Of a stretch of DNA of 64,000 nt, positions 34,786-44,506 are shown in pieces. The DNA is from Phycisphaera sp. (GTDB lineage: Bacteria; Planctomycetota; Phycisphaerae; Phycisphaerales; UBA1924): positions 124,001 through 188,000 of the forward strand of contig JACKGZ010000005.1 in assembly GCA_020639255.1 (NCBI GenBank), in the 5' to 3' direction. The translations under genes and the position numbers were made by a program. Each line of letters begins with the position of its first letter. The stretch's first letter is position 1. A model generated the notes under the pieces. It was not told the origin of the DNA, made no database searches, and worked only from the letters and a program-made list of their open reading frames with translations.

Positions 34786-36219
34786 TCAGTGCGCGACGCG
34801 TGTGCCGAGCAGGGGCTCGATGATGGCCAAGGCTCTCTCAAGCGTCGCCGCATCGCGCGCTTCGGCGTTCAGGCGCAGGAGCGGCTCGGTGTTGCTCTTG
34901 CGGATGTTGCACCACCAACCCTCTTTCTCGAAGCAATCGAGCGTCACGCCGTCGAGCTCCTCGATGTCGGCATCAATATCGCTACCCGGGCCGAGCTCCT
35001 CGATGGCATTGGCGAGCGCCTCGTCCGGGTTCTCGTTCTCGAAGTTGATCTCACCCGACTGCGCATAGCGGGCGACGGGCTTCACGAGTTCGCTCAGCTT
35101 CTTGCCGCTCTGGGCGAGCTGAGAGAGCAGCGAGCACATGGCGATCGCGCCGGAGTCGGCGTTGAAGTTGTCGCGGAAGTAGAAGTGACCCGAGAGCTCG
35201 CCGCCGAAGATACCCTCGGAGTCGGCCAGTTCCTGCTTCATGAAGACGTGCCCGACGCGTCCCTTGATGGGCTCGCCGCCGGCCTTCTCGATCTCCTCCT
35301 CGACCGCCTTGCTCGAGCGCAGGTCGTACACGACCGCCGCGCCGGGCGCCTGCTCGAGAAAGAAAGGTGCCATGACCGCGGTCAGGTGATCGCACCCGAC
35401 GATGCTGCCCTTCTCGTCCACCGCGACGCACCGGTCGGCGTCGCCATCGTAGCAAAAGCCCACGTCCGCACCGTGCTCAACGACGGCTTCTTGCAGCTGG
35501 CGCACGTTCGACGCGACGAGCGGGTTGGGCTCGTGTACGAACTCGCCCTTGGTATTGTCGAAGTTGAGCTCGATGATCTCAAGCCCCGCGACATTCTCGC
35601 CCTTTTTCCCGAAGATCTTGGGGATCATCGTGCCGGCCATGCCGTTGGAGGAGTCGATGACGATCTTGAGCTTCTTGCCCGCAAGGTCGAGGAAACCGAG
35701 CACGTGCTTGGAGTACGGGCCCCAGAGGTCGCGCTGCTCGGACTTGCCGGCGTGCGCGGGCGGCGCTGCGGCCGCGCCTGTGCGGTCGACCATCGCCGCG
35801 TGCTTGCGGATGAGCGCCAGGCCCGTCGCCTCGCCCACGGGCTTGGCCTTGCGCTTGGAGATCTTGAAGCCGTTGTACTGCGGCGGGTTGTGGCTCGCGG
35901 TCACCATGACGCCGCCGGCGCAGTCGAAGTAATTGACGGCAAAATAAATCATCGAGGTGTCGACCATGCCGAGGTCGATGACCGAGCCGCCCTGATCGGT
36001 GATGCCCTTGATGAGACGCTCGGTGAGCGTGGGGCTCGAGAGCCGCATGTCGCGCCCGACGACGATGTTCTTCATCATCGGTGTCGTGTCGCCGTCGGCC
36101 TCGGCGTCGCCCAGTAGAAACTGCGATGAGCCGAAGCCGATCTGCCAGGCCATCTGGTCGGTGAGTAGGTCGGGGTAGGTGCCACGGATGTCGTACGCCT
36201 TGAAGACTCGGCCCAGCAT
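34786..36219 (-). CDS. phosphomannomutase/phosphoglucomutase
   Basis: A 477-residue alpha-D-phosphohexomutase that interconverts hexose 1- and 6-phosphates for glycan and nucleotide-sugar synthesis. It opens VFKAYDIRGTYPD. The phosphoserine loop TASHNPPQYNGFK follows at about 106-118, the metal loop YDGDADRCVAVD, the sugar-binding GGELSGHFYF, and the phosphate-binding RKSNTEPLLR. Whether glucose, mannose or both are preferred cannot be told. GGAGGAG at about 36227-36233 gives a strong ribosome site 7 nt upstream. Confidence 0.93.
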   Translation of the reverse strand: MLGRVFKAYDIRGTYPDLLTDQMAWQIGFGSSQFLLGDAEADGDTTPMMKNIVVGRDMRLSSPTLTERLIKGITDQGGSVIDLGMVDTSMIYFAVNYFDCAGGVMVTASHNPPQYNGFKISKRKAKPVGEATGLALIRKHAAMVDRTGAAAAPPAHAGKSEQRDLWGPYSKHVLGFLDLAGKKLKIVIDSSNGMAGTMIPKIFGKKGENVAGLEIIELNFDNTKGEFVHEPNPLVASNVRQLQEAVVEHGADVGFCYDGDADRCVAVDEKGSIVGCDHLTAVMAPFFLEQAPGAAVVYDLRSSKAVEEEIEKAGGEPIKGRVGHVFMKQELADSEGIFGGELSGHFYFRDNFNADSGAIAMCSLLSQLAQSGKKLSELVKPVARYAQSGEINFENENPDEALANAIEELGPGSDIDADIEELDGVTLDCFEKEGWWCNIRKSNTEPLLRLNAEARDAATLERALAIIEPLLGTRVAH

Positions 36220-36308
36220 GCAGTTGCTCCTCCGGTTGGTTCCCGCCTCCGAAACGGGCGGGGACGCAGAGCGTAGCGCGGGCTCCCCGGATTGTCAGTT
36301 TTGGAAGG

Positions 36309-36337
36309 ATTATGTTCGGGTATTCGTAAGTTCAGAA
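36309..36337 (-). promoter_or_regulatory. possible promoter of the phosphohexomutase gene
   Basis: TTCTGA and CATAAT, spaced 17 nt, lie just after the dinG stop in an AT-rich patch of a GC-rich region. The -35 match is poor (3 of 6), so this is a weak candidate. Confidence 0.3.
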
Positions 36338-36338
36338 T

Positions 36339-38564
36339 TCAGAAAGGCAGATCGTCCGGCTCGAATCGCTGAACGTGGCGTTTGGGCTCGGGTGTGCCAG
36401 CTTCTGGAGGAGCCTCATCGCGGGGTGCGGGAAGGGGCTTACTGCCGTCGATCCGGACGGGCCGCACCCCCGCGGGCAGGGCCGCCAGAAAGAGCTTGCC
36501 GTAGTTCGACGTGATGAGCCTCGGGTCGAGCACGACGACCCGGCCCCTGTCGGACTGACTCCGGATGAGACGCCCGAAGCCCTGCTTGAACCGGATGATC
36601 GCGCGCGGGAGCGACTCCTCACGGAACGGGTCGCGCCCGTGCTCCTTGATGCGTTCGAGCCGAGCTTCGGTCAGCGGCCTGCCCGGCGGATCAAAGGGCA
36701 GCCGCGTGATGATCACGCTCCGCAGCGCATCGCCCCGAACATCCACGCCCTGCCAGAAGCTCGCAGCCCCGAGCAGGACCGATCGCGGGTCGGCCTTGAA
36801 GCGTTCAAGAATCTGCGTGCGCGAACCATCGCGACCCTGCGCCAGAAGCGGGATATCCAGTTCGAGCAGATCGCGCCCGAGCGTGTCCGCGACGGCATAG
36901 AGCGATGCGAAACTTGTAAAGAGCACAAACGCGCCGCCGTCGGTCTGCTCGACGTGCGACAGGATGCGTCGTGAGAGCTCGGTGTGATAGTCGCTCGCAC
37001 TCGACGAGTGCCGGTCGTTGGGCGCGGTGTACGTCGGGCTGGGCATCGTCGTGTCGACAATAAGTTCGACCTGCGAAGCATGATCGAACGGGCTCCCGAG
37101 CTGCAGCACGCCCGCGCCCTCGCACCCGAGGCGGTCGATGATGTGTGCGAATGCCAGCTCGGCTCGCTCGCTCGGCTCATCCGATGCAATCGCCCGTGTC
37201 GTGAGCGTCGCGCTCGCGAGCGTCACGGACCTTGGCCCCGGCGCTTCTTCCTCGCCCTTGACCTCGCGGAAGAGCGCCTCGCGCAGGATGGGCCCCACCT
37301 CCACGGGCGAGCACGCGAACGAGATGTTCGGCGCACGCCTGCCCGGTGAACGCGAGACCTCGACCCAGTACGCGCACCCCTTGATCGTCTGCTCGACGAG
37401 CGCGTGGGCTGCCTCGGCGATATCGCTCGCACGCTCGGCGTATGAGGCCAACTCGAACTTGTCCGCCTCGTGCGTGCAGACGTCTCGCAGCAATCGCAGC
37501 CGAGTCGCCAGCTGCGCAAAGATCGGCGAGAGCACGTTCTCCACGATCCCAGCCTCGCGGACGCGCCCGCCCCCGCCGCGATGCCCGTCGTGCCAGAAAA
37601 GCAACGACTCGAAGAACGCCCCGCTCGCATCCCTTGCGTCGGCGACCGCGGCCAGCGCCTTGTTCACCGCTTCCATGTCGCTCGTCAAGAGGCTCAATTG
37701 CGGCAGGAACCCCTTGGCGCCCTTCTCGATGAACAAGAGCGACAACAGGTGGTTCACGCGCCCCTCGGTGAGCGAGACGCCGAAGTGCTCGCTCGCGACG
37801 TCCTCGACCATGTGCGCCTCGTCGAGGATGACATGGTCGTAGCGTGGCAGGAATCCGACGCCGCGCGTCCGGAGCGCCAGGTCGCTGAAGAACAGCGCGT
37901 GGTTGCAGACGAGCAGGTTCGAGCGCTCCATCTTCCGACGGGCTTTCTGGTAAAAACAAACCTCGTAGTTCGGGCAGCGCCGACCCATGCAGTTGGCCGA
38001 GTCCGAACGCACGTGGTCCCACACACCGGGTCGATCGAGCTGCGGGAGGCTCGTCAGTGTGCCGTCTGTGGTCTGGTGGGCCCAGTCTTCGATGACATGG
38101 AGCGAGCCTCGGGCGACGCCGTCGACGAAGAGCTTGTCCTGGCGTTTGCTGGCCTGCTCGAGCCTTCGGATGCTCAGGTAGTTGCCCCGGCCCTTGACGA
38201 GCGCTGGGCGGAGGGTCGCCATCGGGTCGTGCTCGGTCGGTCCTTCCGCGTCGGCCTTGCCGAGCCCGAGCGCCTCCATGAGCATCGGGATGTCCTTGCG
38301 GACGATCTGCTCCTGCAGCGCGATGGTGTTGGTTGCGACGACCACAGTCTCGCCAAAGTCGACGCAGCGTTGAATCGCCGGCAGGAGATAGGCGTAGCTC
38401 TTGCCGACGCCCGTGCCCGCCTCGGCGAGCAGGCGCCCGCCCTTGTCCATCGCCCGCGCGACCGCCGAGGCCATCTGGGTCTGCTCCGGGCGAGCCTCGA
38501 AGCCCTCGCCCAGCATCCGCGCGATGGGCCCGTCGTTCGAGAGTGCATCCGTCGGCGTCAACAC
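36339..38564 (-). CDS. DinG/YoaA-family ATP-dependent DNA helicase
   Basis: A 741-residue superfamily 2 helicase of the XPD-like branch. Motif I EAGTGVGKSYAYLLP is near 48-62, and the DEAH box is VILDEAHMVED. An iron-sulphur cluster is suggested by cysteines in SANCMGRRCPNYEVCFYQKAR plus a later LLVCNHALF. The C-terminal half carries FKQGFGRLIRSQSDRGRVVVLDPR. Such helicases resolve D- and R-loops. The start is GTG at 38564, with TACACT 6 nt before it and no ribosome site. Confidence 0.92.
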   Translation of the reverse strand: MLTPTDALSNDGPIARMLGEGFEARPEQTQMASAVARAMDKGGRLLAEAGTGVGKSYAYLLPAIQRCVDFGETVVVATNTIALQEQIVRKDIPMLMEALGLGKADAEGPTEHDPMATLRPALVKGRGNYLSIRRLEQASKRQDKLFVDGVARGSLHVIEDWAHQTTDGTLTSLPQLDRPGVWDHVRSDSANCMGRRCPNYEVCFYQKARRKMERSNLLVCNHALFFSDLALRTRGVGFLPRYDHVILDEAHMVEDVASEHFGVSLTEGRVNHLLSLLFIEKGAKGFLPQLSLLTSDMEAVNKALAAVADARDASGAFFESLLFWHDGHRGGGGRVREAGIVENVLSPIFAQLATRLRLLRDVCTHEADKFELASYAERASDIAEAAHALVEQTIKGCAYWVEVSRSPGRRAPNISFACSPVEVGPILREALFREVKGEEEAPGPRSVTLASATLTTRAIASDEPSERAELAFAHIIDRLGCEGAGVLQLGSPFDHASQVELIVDTTMPSPTYTAPNDRHSSSASDYHTELSRRILSHVEQTDGGAFVLFTSFASLYAVADTLGRDLLELDIPLLAQGRDGSRTQILERFKADPRSVLLGAASFWQGVDVRGDALRSVIITRLPFDPPGRPLTEARLERIKEHGRDPFREESLPRAIIRFKQGFGRLIRSQSDRGRVVVLDPRLITSNYGKLFLAALPAGVRPVRIDGSKPLPAPRDEAPPEAGTPEPKRHVQRFEPDDLPF

Positions 38565-38566
38565 GT

Positions 38567-38577
38567 GTAGAGTGTAC
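38567..38577. promoter_or_regulatory. second symmetrical bidirectional -10-like element
   Basis: GTAGAGTGTAC is identical to 767-777. The minus-strand TACACT (38571-38576) is 6 nt before the dinG GTG. The plus-strand TAGAGT lies about 35 nt before the esterase GTG, which has its own GGAG. Confidence 0.45.
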
Positions 38578-38608
38578 GAGGGGCACTCGCCCTCAAACGG
38601 AGAATCTC

Positions 38609-40087
38609 GTGCGTCAAATCACCACCATCGCTGCCCTGATCGTCGCCCTGCCCGCGTTCGCCCAGCCGGGCAAGATCGCAGTCACGTTTGACGATGGCGT
38701 GATCAATGGGCCGTACACCGGACGCGTCTATCTCGTGCTCGGGCCCAAGGACAGCGAGCCGATCCAGCGCATGAACGCGTGGTTCAACCCGCCGCCGCTG
38801 GTCGCGTGGGACGTGCGGAACGTCAGGCCGGGCGAGGAGATCGTGCTCGAGGGATTCGACCTGTCGCACGCGCCCGAGAGTGTGGGCGACGCCTGGCGCT
38901 CGGGCGAGTGGTCGGCCCAGGTCGTGGCGCGCGTGAACCCCGATTCGCCGAGGCCCGGCGAGGGCGCGGGCGACCTGTACTCCGCGCCCGTCACGCTCGA
39001 TATGGGCCATGCGAACGACGATGGCGTGATCGGCTCGTTCACGCTCGATAAGACCGTCACCGAAACGCCCTTCACAGAGACGGACCAGACCAAGCTCTTC
39101 ACGATCGAGAGCAAGCTCCTCAGCGAATTCCATCATCGCCCTGTCGAGATGCGGGCCTCGGTGACGCTGCCCGATTCATGGAACGCCGACGGCGAGCGCA
39201 CGTACCCGGTGGTGTACTACGTCACGGGCTTCGGCGGCGACGAGGGCGAAGTCCTGCGATACCTCGGCGGCATGCCGCACAAGGAGCTCGTGGGCGACAC
39301 GATCGTCGTCGGCTTGGATGCAACGAATTACTGGGGGCACTCGGTGTTCGCCGACAGCGCGACGACCGGCCCGTGGGGCGAGGCGCTCACGACCGAGCTC
39401 ATCCCGGCCCTCGAAGCCGAGTACCGCGGTGCGCAGAATCCCGAGCATCGCTATGTCACGGGCATCAGCTCGGGCGGCTGGGGGAGCCTGTGGCTCCAGG
39501 TCGAGTACCCCGACGTCTTCGCGGGCGTGTGGAGCCACGTGCCCGACCCGGTCGACTTCCACGCGTTCCAGACCGTCAACCTCTACGAGGACGGCGCGAA
39601 CATGTACACCGACGCAGACGGCAACCCCCGTCCGCTCGGCAGGCGGGGCGACGAGGTGATGTTCTGGGCGAAGGACTTCATCGCGCGCGAGCGTGTGCTC
39701 GGGCCGGGCGGGCAGATCCGCTCGTTCGAAGCGGTCTTCAGCCCGGCGCAGGACGATGGCACGCCGGTGCGCGTGTTCGACCTCGATACGGGCGAAGTCG
39801 ACCCGAGCGTTGTCAATGCCTGGAAGAAGTACGACATCAACGCCAAGCTCGGGCGCGAGTGGGACGAGATCGGGGACGAACTCGCCGGCAAGCTGCACGT
39901 CTTCGGAGGCGAGATGGACAACTTCTACCTGGGCGAAGCGGTCGGCATGCTCAAGGAATCGATGGAGGAACGAGGCTCGGACGCCGAGATCCTCGTGATC
40001 GACGGCATGCCGCACACGTTCTACTGGGACGGTGACAAGGCCATGTGGGAAACGATCGCGAGCCGGTGGGAATCGACCGGGAAGTGA
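38609..40087 (+). CDS. secreted esterase-like alpha/beta hydrolase
   Basis: A 492-residue exported protein starting at GTG, with GGAG at 38599-38602. The signal peptide is residues 1-19 (ending ALPAFAQ). The N-terminal 170 residues form a beta domain of unknown type (VTFDDGVINGPYTGRVYLVL). The hydrolase domain from about 195 resembles the putative esterase/enterochelin esterase group. The nucleophile is in YVTGISSGGWGS (S287), and a C-terminal GMPHTFYWDGDKAMW supplies the histidine. Substrate is unknown; acylated sugars or siderophores are options. Confidence 0.85.
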   Translation: MRQITTIAALIVALPAFAQPGKIAVTFDDGVINGPYTGRVYLVLGPKDSEPIQRMNAWFNPPPLVAWDVRNVRPGEEIVLEGFDLSHAPESVGDAWRSGEWSAQVVARVNPDSPRPGEGAGDLYSAPVTLDMGHANDDGVIGSFTLDKTVTETPFTETDQTKLFTIESKLLSEFHHRPVEMRASVTLPDSWNADGERTYPVVYYVTGFGGDEGEVLRYLGGMPHKELVGDTIVVGLDATNYWGHSVFADSATTGPWGEALTTELIPALEAEYRGAQNPEHRYVTGISSGGWGSLWLQVEYPDVFAGVWSHVPDPVDFHAFQTVNLYEDGANMYTDADGNPRPLGRRGDEVMFWAKDFIARERVLGPGGQIRSFEAVFSPAQDDGTPVRVFDLDTGEVDPSVVNAWKKYDINAKLGREWDEIGDELAGKLHVFGGEMDNFYLGEAVGMLKESMEERGSDAEILVIDGMPHTFYWDGDKAMWETIASRWESTGK

Positions 40088-40822
40088 TCAGGCCTTCTTG
40101 ACACCCAGCGGCGAACGCTTCGGCTCGCCGTCGCGGCGTGGGTAGACCTTGGGCGTGCGCCGGGCCTTCTCCAGGATCACGATGCGCCCGGTCTTGGTGT
40201 CGATCGTCCCGGTGTGAACCGCGTGGAGCATGTGCAGGGCGGCCTTCGCCTCGGTGAGTTCCTCGTCGGCCTTCTGCCCCTTGATGAGCGCGACGATGCC
40301 GCCCTCACGCGCGAGCGGCACGCACAGCTCGGAAGCCACGGCGATGCGCCCGAGCGCCCGCGCGGTGACGAGATCGAACCGGTCGCGCAGCTCGCCCGAC
40401 CCGAAAGCTGCCTCGCGCTCGGCGCGGCTGTTGATGACGTTCACGTTGCTGAGTCCGAGCTGCTGCGCAAAGTGACGGAGCAGCTCGACCTTGCGCCCGG
40501 TCGCTTCGAGGAGCGTGAACCGTGCATCCGGGCAGACGATCGCCAGCGGGATCGCGGGCACGCCGCCGCCCGAGCCGACGTCGCAGACGGCGAGGTGCTC
40601 GCCCGCGGGTTCGACCTCGCTGATCACGGGCAGGAGCGTGAGCGCGTCGAAGATGTGCTTCATCCACGCCTCGTGCTCGTCCTTGATCGCGGTGAGGTTC
40701 GTCGTCTCGTTGGCCTGATAGAGCAGATCAAGGAAAGAGCGCAATCGCTCGGGCTCGCCCGTCTCGAGCTCGATGCCCATCTCGGCGCAGGCGTCATTGA
40801 ATTCGTCGGTCGCGGGGATCAT
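40088..40822 (-). CDS. rsmG: 16S rRNA (guanine527-N7)-methyltransferase
   Basis: A 244-residue SAM methyltransferase acting on the small-subunit rRNA. The family signature is visible as NLTAIKDEHEAWMKHIFDAL near 42-61, followed by the SAM loop CDVGSGGGVPAIPLAI and the FDLVTARALG segment. The basic C-terminus (RRTPKVYPRRDGEPKRSPLG) is normal. The start codon overlaps the rodA stop by 4 bp. It usually sits with mnmG or parAB; here it is coupled to cell-wall genes. Its stop abuts the convergent esterase. Confidence 0.95.
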   Translation of the reverse strand: MIPATDEFNDACAEMGIELETGEPERLRSFLDLLYQANETTNLTAIKDEHEAWMKHIFDALTLLPVISEVEPAGEHLAVCDVGSGGGVPAIPLAIVCPDARFTLLEATGRKVELLRHFAQQLGLSNVNVINSRAEREAAFGSGELRDRFDLVTARALGRIAVASELCVPLAREGGIVALIKGQKADEELTEAKAALHMLHAVHTGTIDTKTGRIVILEKARRTPKVYPRRDGEPKRSPLGVKKA

Positions 40823-42039
40823 CGGGCGGGCTCCAGCAGGTCGCCCCTGACCATAGTGCTGTCGGGACGGCGAAAGCCGACGTTCATGACGAGCCCGGTC
40901 ATGAGCCAGCTGGTGAGCATGCTCGACCCGCCGTAGCTGACGAAGGGCAGCGTGATCCCGATGATGGGCACGAGCCCGACAGTCATCCCGATGTTGATGA
41001 GCGCCTGGGTGGCGATGAACGCGGTGAGCCCGACGATGAGCACCCGCCCGAAGGGCTCGCGGCAGTACCAGGCCGTCATGAGCGCCGAGGCGGCCCAGAT
41101 GAGGTAGAGCAGGAGCACCGCCACGCCCCCGAGGAGTCCGAACCGCAGGCAGATGACGGCGAAGACCATGTCGTTGTGCGCCTCGGGTAATCCGTTGTAG
41201 CGGACGAGTGCGCGCGAGCTGGCGTCGGAGTTGCCCGTCAGCCGCCCGGCGCCGACGAGGCGCTGGGCGGTGAAGCTCTGAAAGTTGATGTCCTGGGCGC
41301 CCTCGTCGGAGCCGCGGATCTGCTGCATGATCGCGACGATGCGCGTTTTTTGGTGCGGCCTGAGCAAGGGCCACGACGCCGGGGCGGCGGCCGTCGCGAT
41401 GAGCACGATCAGCACAAGGTGGCGCAGCCTCGCGCCGCCCGCGAGCAGCATCGCGAACAGGCTCGGCACGAAGAGCGACGCGGAGCCGAGGTCGGGCTGG
41501 AGTGTGATGAGCCCGACGGGGACCGCCGCGATCAGCCCCGGTGCGATGAGCCCGCGCAGACGCGTGTGCTCGCGTCGGTAGCGCAGAAATCCCGCGACAG
41601 TCAGCGTGAAGGCGATCTTCGTCACCTCGGCTGGCTGGAAGTCCGTCACGCCCATGTTGATCCAGCCGCGTGCGCCGTTGCGCGGCGTGACAATCGACTC
41701 GGGCACAAAGGGAACGAGAAGGAAAACGAGCAAGCCGATGCACGCGATGTACGCGGGCCATGCGATGAACCGCAGCAATCGAAAGTGCGGCACCGTCCAG
41801 AACAACGCCGCCCCCACTCCGACACCGAGAAAGATCGCCTGACGGATCGTCGTGCCCGAGGGGCTTCGATCGATGGTCGCGGCTTCGGCGATGTCGATCG
41901 CGTAGAGCCCGATGAGCGAGAGCGCGAGCGAGGCGAGCAGCGTCACCCATCCCCAGTGCACGATCGACAGATTTCTGCGCAGGGAGCCCGTGCCGCCGTA
42001 GCCGCCCCGGATGATCGACTCGATCAGGGCGAAGTTCAC
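40819..42039 (-). CDS. rodA: RodA-type SEDS glycosyltransferase
   Basis: A 406-residue polytopic protein of the SEDS family that polymerises peptidoglycan for cell elongation together with PBP2. About ten spans are apparent. Conserved parts include NGARGWINMGVTDFQPAEVTKIAF, LQPDLGSA, PEAHNDMVFAVICLRFG, and the terminal LPFVSYGGSSMLTSW. The order mrdA-rodA with a 4-bp overlap is the usual pairing. FtsW cannot be wholly excluded, but the neighbour is an elongation-type PBP. Confidence 0.93.
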   Translation of the reverse strand: MNFALIESIIRGGYGGTGSLRRNLSIVHWGWVTLLASLALSLIGLYAIDIAEAATIDRSPSGTTIRQAIFLGVGVGAALFWTVPHFRLLRFIAWPAYIACIGLLVFLLVPFVPESIVTPRNGARGWINMGVTDFQPAEVTKIAFTLTVAGFLRYRREHTRLRGLIAPGLIAAVPVGLITLQPDLGSASLFVPSLFAMLLAGGARLRHLVLIVLIATAAAPASWPLLRPHQKTRIVAIMQQIRGSDEGAQDINFQSFTAQRLVGAGRLTGNSDASSRALVRYNGLPEAHNDMVFAVICLRFGLLGGVAVLLLYLIWAASALMTAWYCREPFGRVLIVGLTAFIATQALINIGMTVGLVPIIGITLPFVSYGGSSMLTSWLMTGLVMNVGFRRPDSTMVRGDLLEPAR

Positions 42040-44447
42040 AGGTATCCCTCTTGGACGAGGGCGTGGACGATCTGGTTGGCGATGGGTCCGGAGACGCGTC
42101 CGCCCGAGCCGCCGTACTCGGCGACGACGGCGATGGCGTACCTCGGCCTGTCGCGCCCGCAGAGGAGCACGAACCAGGAGTGGTCGCCCCGCCGGAGAAC
42201 CTCGCCCTTGTGCACGATCGCCGGCGCGGTGGCGGTACCCGTCTTGCCCCAGACCTTGACGCCCGGGACATCGAACATATCGAAGGTTTCGCCCGAGGGG
42301 AGCGTGACGTGGTTGGCGGTGCCGTCGCGGTCGTTGACGACCATGTCGAGACCGTGGAGCGCCTCATCGACGATCGCGGGGTCGAACCCGAGGTCGACGG
42401 GCTCGGGCATGTCGCCCGCGACGATGGTGGGCTTGATGCGCACGCCGCCGCGCGCGAGCGTGGCGAAGGCGTCGGCCGCGTGCACGGGGGTCCAGGCGAC
42501 GGGGCCCTGTCCGATGCCCATGAGGATGGCGTCGGAATCACCCACGCCCTCGGGGTTGTTGTTGAAGCCGAGCCAGCCGGCGAGCGTGTTGTCGAGCGGG
42601 AGATTGAGGCTCTCGCCCACGCCGATGGAGCGGTAGAAGTCGACGATGCCCTTGGGGCCGAGGCGTTGACCGAGCGTGTAGAAGTAGATGTTGCACGAGC
42701 CCTTGATCGCCTCGGCGCCGCCCGGTGGGTGCCCGAACTGGACGTCGTGCGTGGTGCCGAACTGTTTGTAGATCCAGCAGCGGAGCATCTCGGGCTCATG
42801 CGGGTAGAAGTGGCCCGTGCAGGAGATGTGCTCGTCGATGCCCACAACACCGGCTTTGTGCGCGCCGCAGAGGACGAGCGCCTTGGCGATCGACCCGGGC
42901 GGGAGGGGCATCGAGACGGCCTTATTCGTCGTCGGCCTGCGGATAAGGATGCTGCGGTCGCGCTCCTCGGGGTCGGCGAAGGCGCCGAGCTTCGTCGGTG
43001 TCGAGACCATCGCCAGGATCTCGCCCGTGTCGACGTCGATCACGACCGCGGCCCCGTCGAGCGTGTCGCCCACGTTCATGACGAGCGGGCTCTCGGAATC
43101 GTCCGGATCGATGCGTTCGCGGTTGTTGTGCCAGGGTTGCACGCGCGCCAGGCCGAGATCGGGGTCGAGGAGGGCCTGGATGCGGGCCTGGAGCATGATG
43201 TCGATGGTGAGCTTGACGTTCTCGCCGAAAGACATGGGCTCATCGATCGCGCCGGACTGATCGACGCGCTCGATGCGGAGGCCCCGCAGACCCCGGAGCG
43301 TGCTCTCAAGGTTGCGCTCGAGGCCCCGGCTGCCGACCATGTCGCCCGCGAAGTACTGGCCCCGGTCGACCGAGCCGCTGGGTGTGTCGAGCATCGAGCG
43401 AGCAGCGAGCGCCCCGGAGGCGTGCAGTTCTTCCTGGCGCGACTCGGCGTCTTCAAGGTACACTCTTCGGCGCACGTTGCCCAGGATGTGCGACGCGACG
43501 CCCGAGACGTGCACGGTCGTGATCTCGTTGGAGGCGAGGGGCTTGGGGAAGACCGAGCGATCGACGTCGACGTCCATCTCGTCGAGCGGGTAGGCGCGCT
43601 TGCCCGAGTCCATAACGACCAACCCGGGCAGGTACGGGATCGTTTCATCGCCCGGGTCGGTCTGCCTTGCGAGTCGGCGCAAGCGGAAGCCGACCTCGTC
43701 GCTCACCTCGGGCACGATGACGCGGGGCGAGGATTCCTCGGCGACGCGGATCTCGGCGTTCTTCTCGATGCGGCGCTCGGCCTCGACGGTGATCTCCTCG
43801 GCGAGCACGTGACGCAGGAGTTCCTCGGTCGATTCGAGGTCGGGGCGATCGAGCTGATCGAGCCTTCGCGAGAGCTCGTCCTCGGAGATGCCCAGGCTCT
43901 CGGCGAGCGAGCGGAGTTCCTGCTCGGCGCGCCGGCGGCGAACGAAGCTGGCCATCGCATCGACCTGCTCGCGGACCTCCATGCGTTTCAGATCCACCTC
44001 GGCGCGGCTCCGCCCGGTCTCCTCGGCGAGCACATTCCACATGCGGTCGACCGCGGCGCGGTACATGGGCTTGGTCTCTTCGATCAGCCTCGTCCGCTGC
44101 TCGCGGCTCAGCTTGGCCCAGTCATTGCCCCGGTCACGCCGGGCGCGGGCGGCGGCCTGACGCTCGACCCACTCGCCCGAGATCACGCGGTAGTCGACGG
44201 CGATATCGAAGCTCGGGCGGTTGTGCGCCAGAACGCGACCCTTGCGATCGACGATCTGGCCCCGCACCGTGGGCGACCAGCTCAGTCGCACGAGGCGTTT
44301 CTGGGCGTCGGCGAGGAGTTCGTCGCCCTTGAGGATGGTCAATCGAGCGGCCTGGGCGGCCAGGATGGAGAGCCCGAGGGCGATCAGCGTCGCCACGAGG
44401 AAGAGTCGCCGCGCTCCACGGCTCTGGATCAGTTGGCTGAGTCTCAC
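42036..44447 (-). CDS. mrdA: penicillin-binding protein 2 transpeptidase
   Basis: An 803-residue class B PBP, longer than the usual ~630, that crosslinks elongation peptidoglycan as the partner of RodA. One N-terminal span lies at about 14-33. The pedestal region contains an extended charged helical insert at about 95-265. Catalytic motifs are SIAK (S519), SCN (584-586) and KTG (735-737). The start is GTG at 44447. mreBCD genes, which usually accompany it, are not in the window. PBP genes are notable if this is a planctomycete, where cell-wall content varies. Confidence 0.95.
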   Translation of the reverse strand: MRLSQLIQSRGARRLFLVATLIALGLSILAAQAARLTILKGDELLADAQKRLVRLSWSPTVRGQIVDRKGRVLAHNRPSFDIAVDYRVISGEWVERQAAARARRDRGNDWAKLSREQRTRLIEETKPMYRAAVDRMWNVLAEETGRSRAEVDLKRMEVREQVDAMASFVRRRRAEQELRSLAESLGISEDELSRRLDQLDRPDLESTEELLRHVLAEEITVEAERRIEKNAEIRVAEESSPRVIVPEVSDEVGFRLRRLARQTDPGDETIPYLPGLVVMDSGKRAYPLDEMDVDVDRSVFPKPLASNEITTVHVSGVASHILGNVRRRVYLEDAESRQEELHASGALAARSMLDTPSGSVDRGQYFAGDMVGSRGLERNLESTLRGLRGLRIERVDQSGAIDEPMSFGENVKLTIDIMLQARIQALLDPDLGLARVQPWHNNRERIDPDDSESPLVMNVGDTLDGAAVVIDVDTGEILAMVSTPTKLGAFADPEERDRSILIRRPTTNKAVSMPLPPGSIAKALVLCGAHKAGVVGIDEHISCTGHFYPHEPEMLRCWIYKQFGTTHDVQFGHPPGGAEAIKGSCNIYFYTLGQRLGPKGIVDFYRSIGVGESLNLPLDNTLAGWLGFNNNPEGVGDSDAILMGIGQGPVAWTPVHAADAFATLARGGVRIKPTIVAGDMPEPVDLGFDPAIVDEALHGLDMVVNDRDGTANHVTLPSGETFDMFDVPGVKVWGKTGTATAPAIVHKGEVLRRGDHSWFVLLCGRDRPRYAIAVVAEYGGSGGRVSGPIANQIVHALVQEGYL

Positions 44448-44506
44448 GCTCCCGGTACTCCGTTACCGCTGCCGGGGGCATGGTACGGGGGAATCGGGGG
44501 CGGGAC

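Noticed and set aside
34420..36117. 565-codon plus-strand frame opposite the phosphohexomutase and NTPase genes
   Set aside because: Antisense shadow; both minus-strand genes have clear catalytic motifs.
36247..36272. Hairpin (CCCGCC/GGCGGG) between dinG and the phosphohexomutase gene as a terminator
   Set aside because: There is no T tract after the stem on either strand, and the arms are GC runs common in this sequence.
40823..42850. Apparent N-terminal extension making rsmG 920 codons long
   Set aside because: The extension is out-of-frame reading of rodA and mrdA sequence. RsmG starts at 40822, overlapping the rodA stop by 4 bp.
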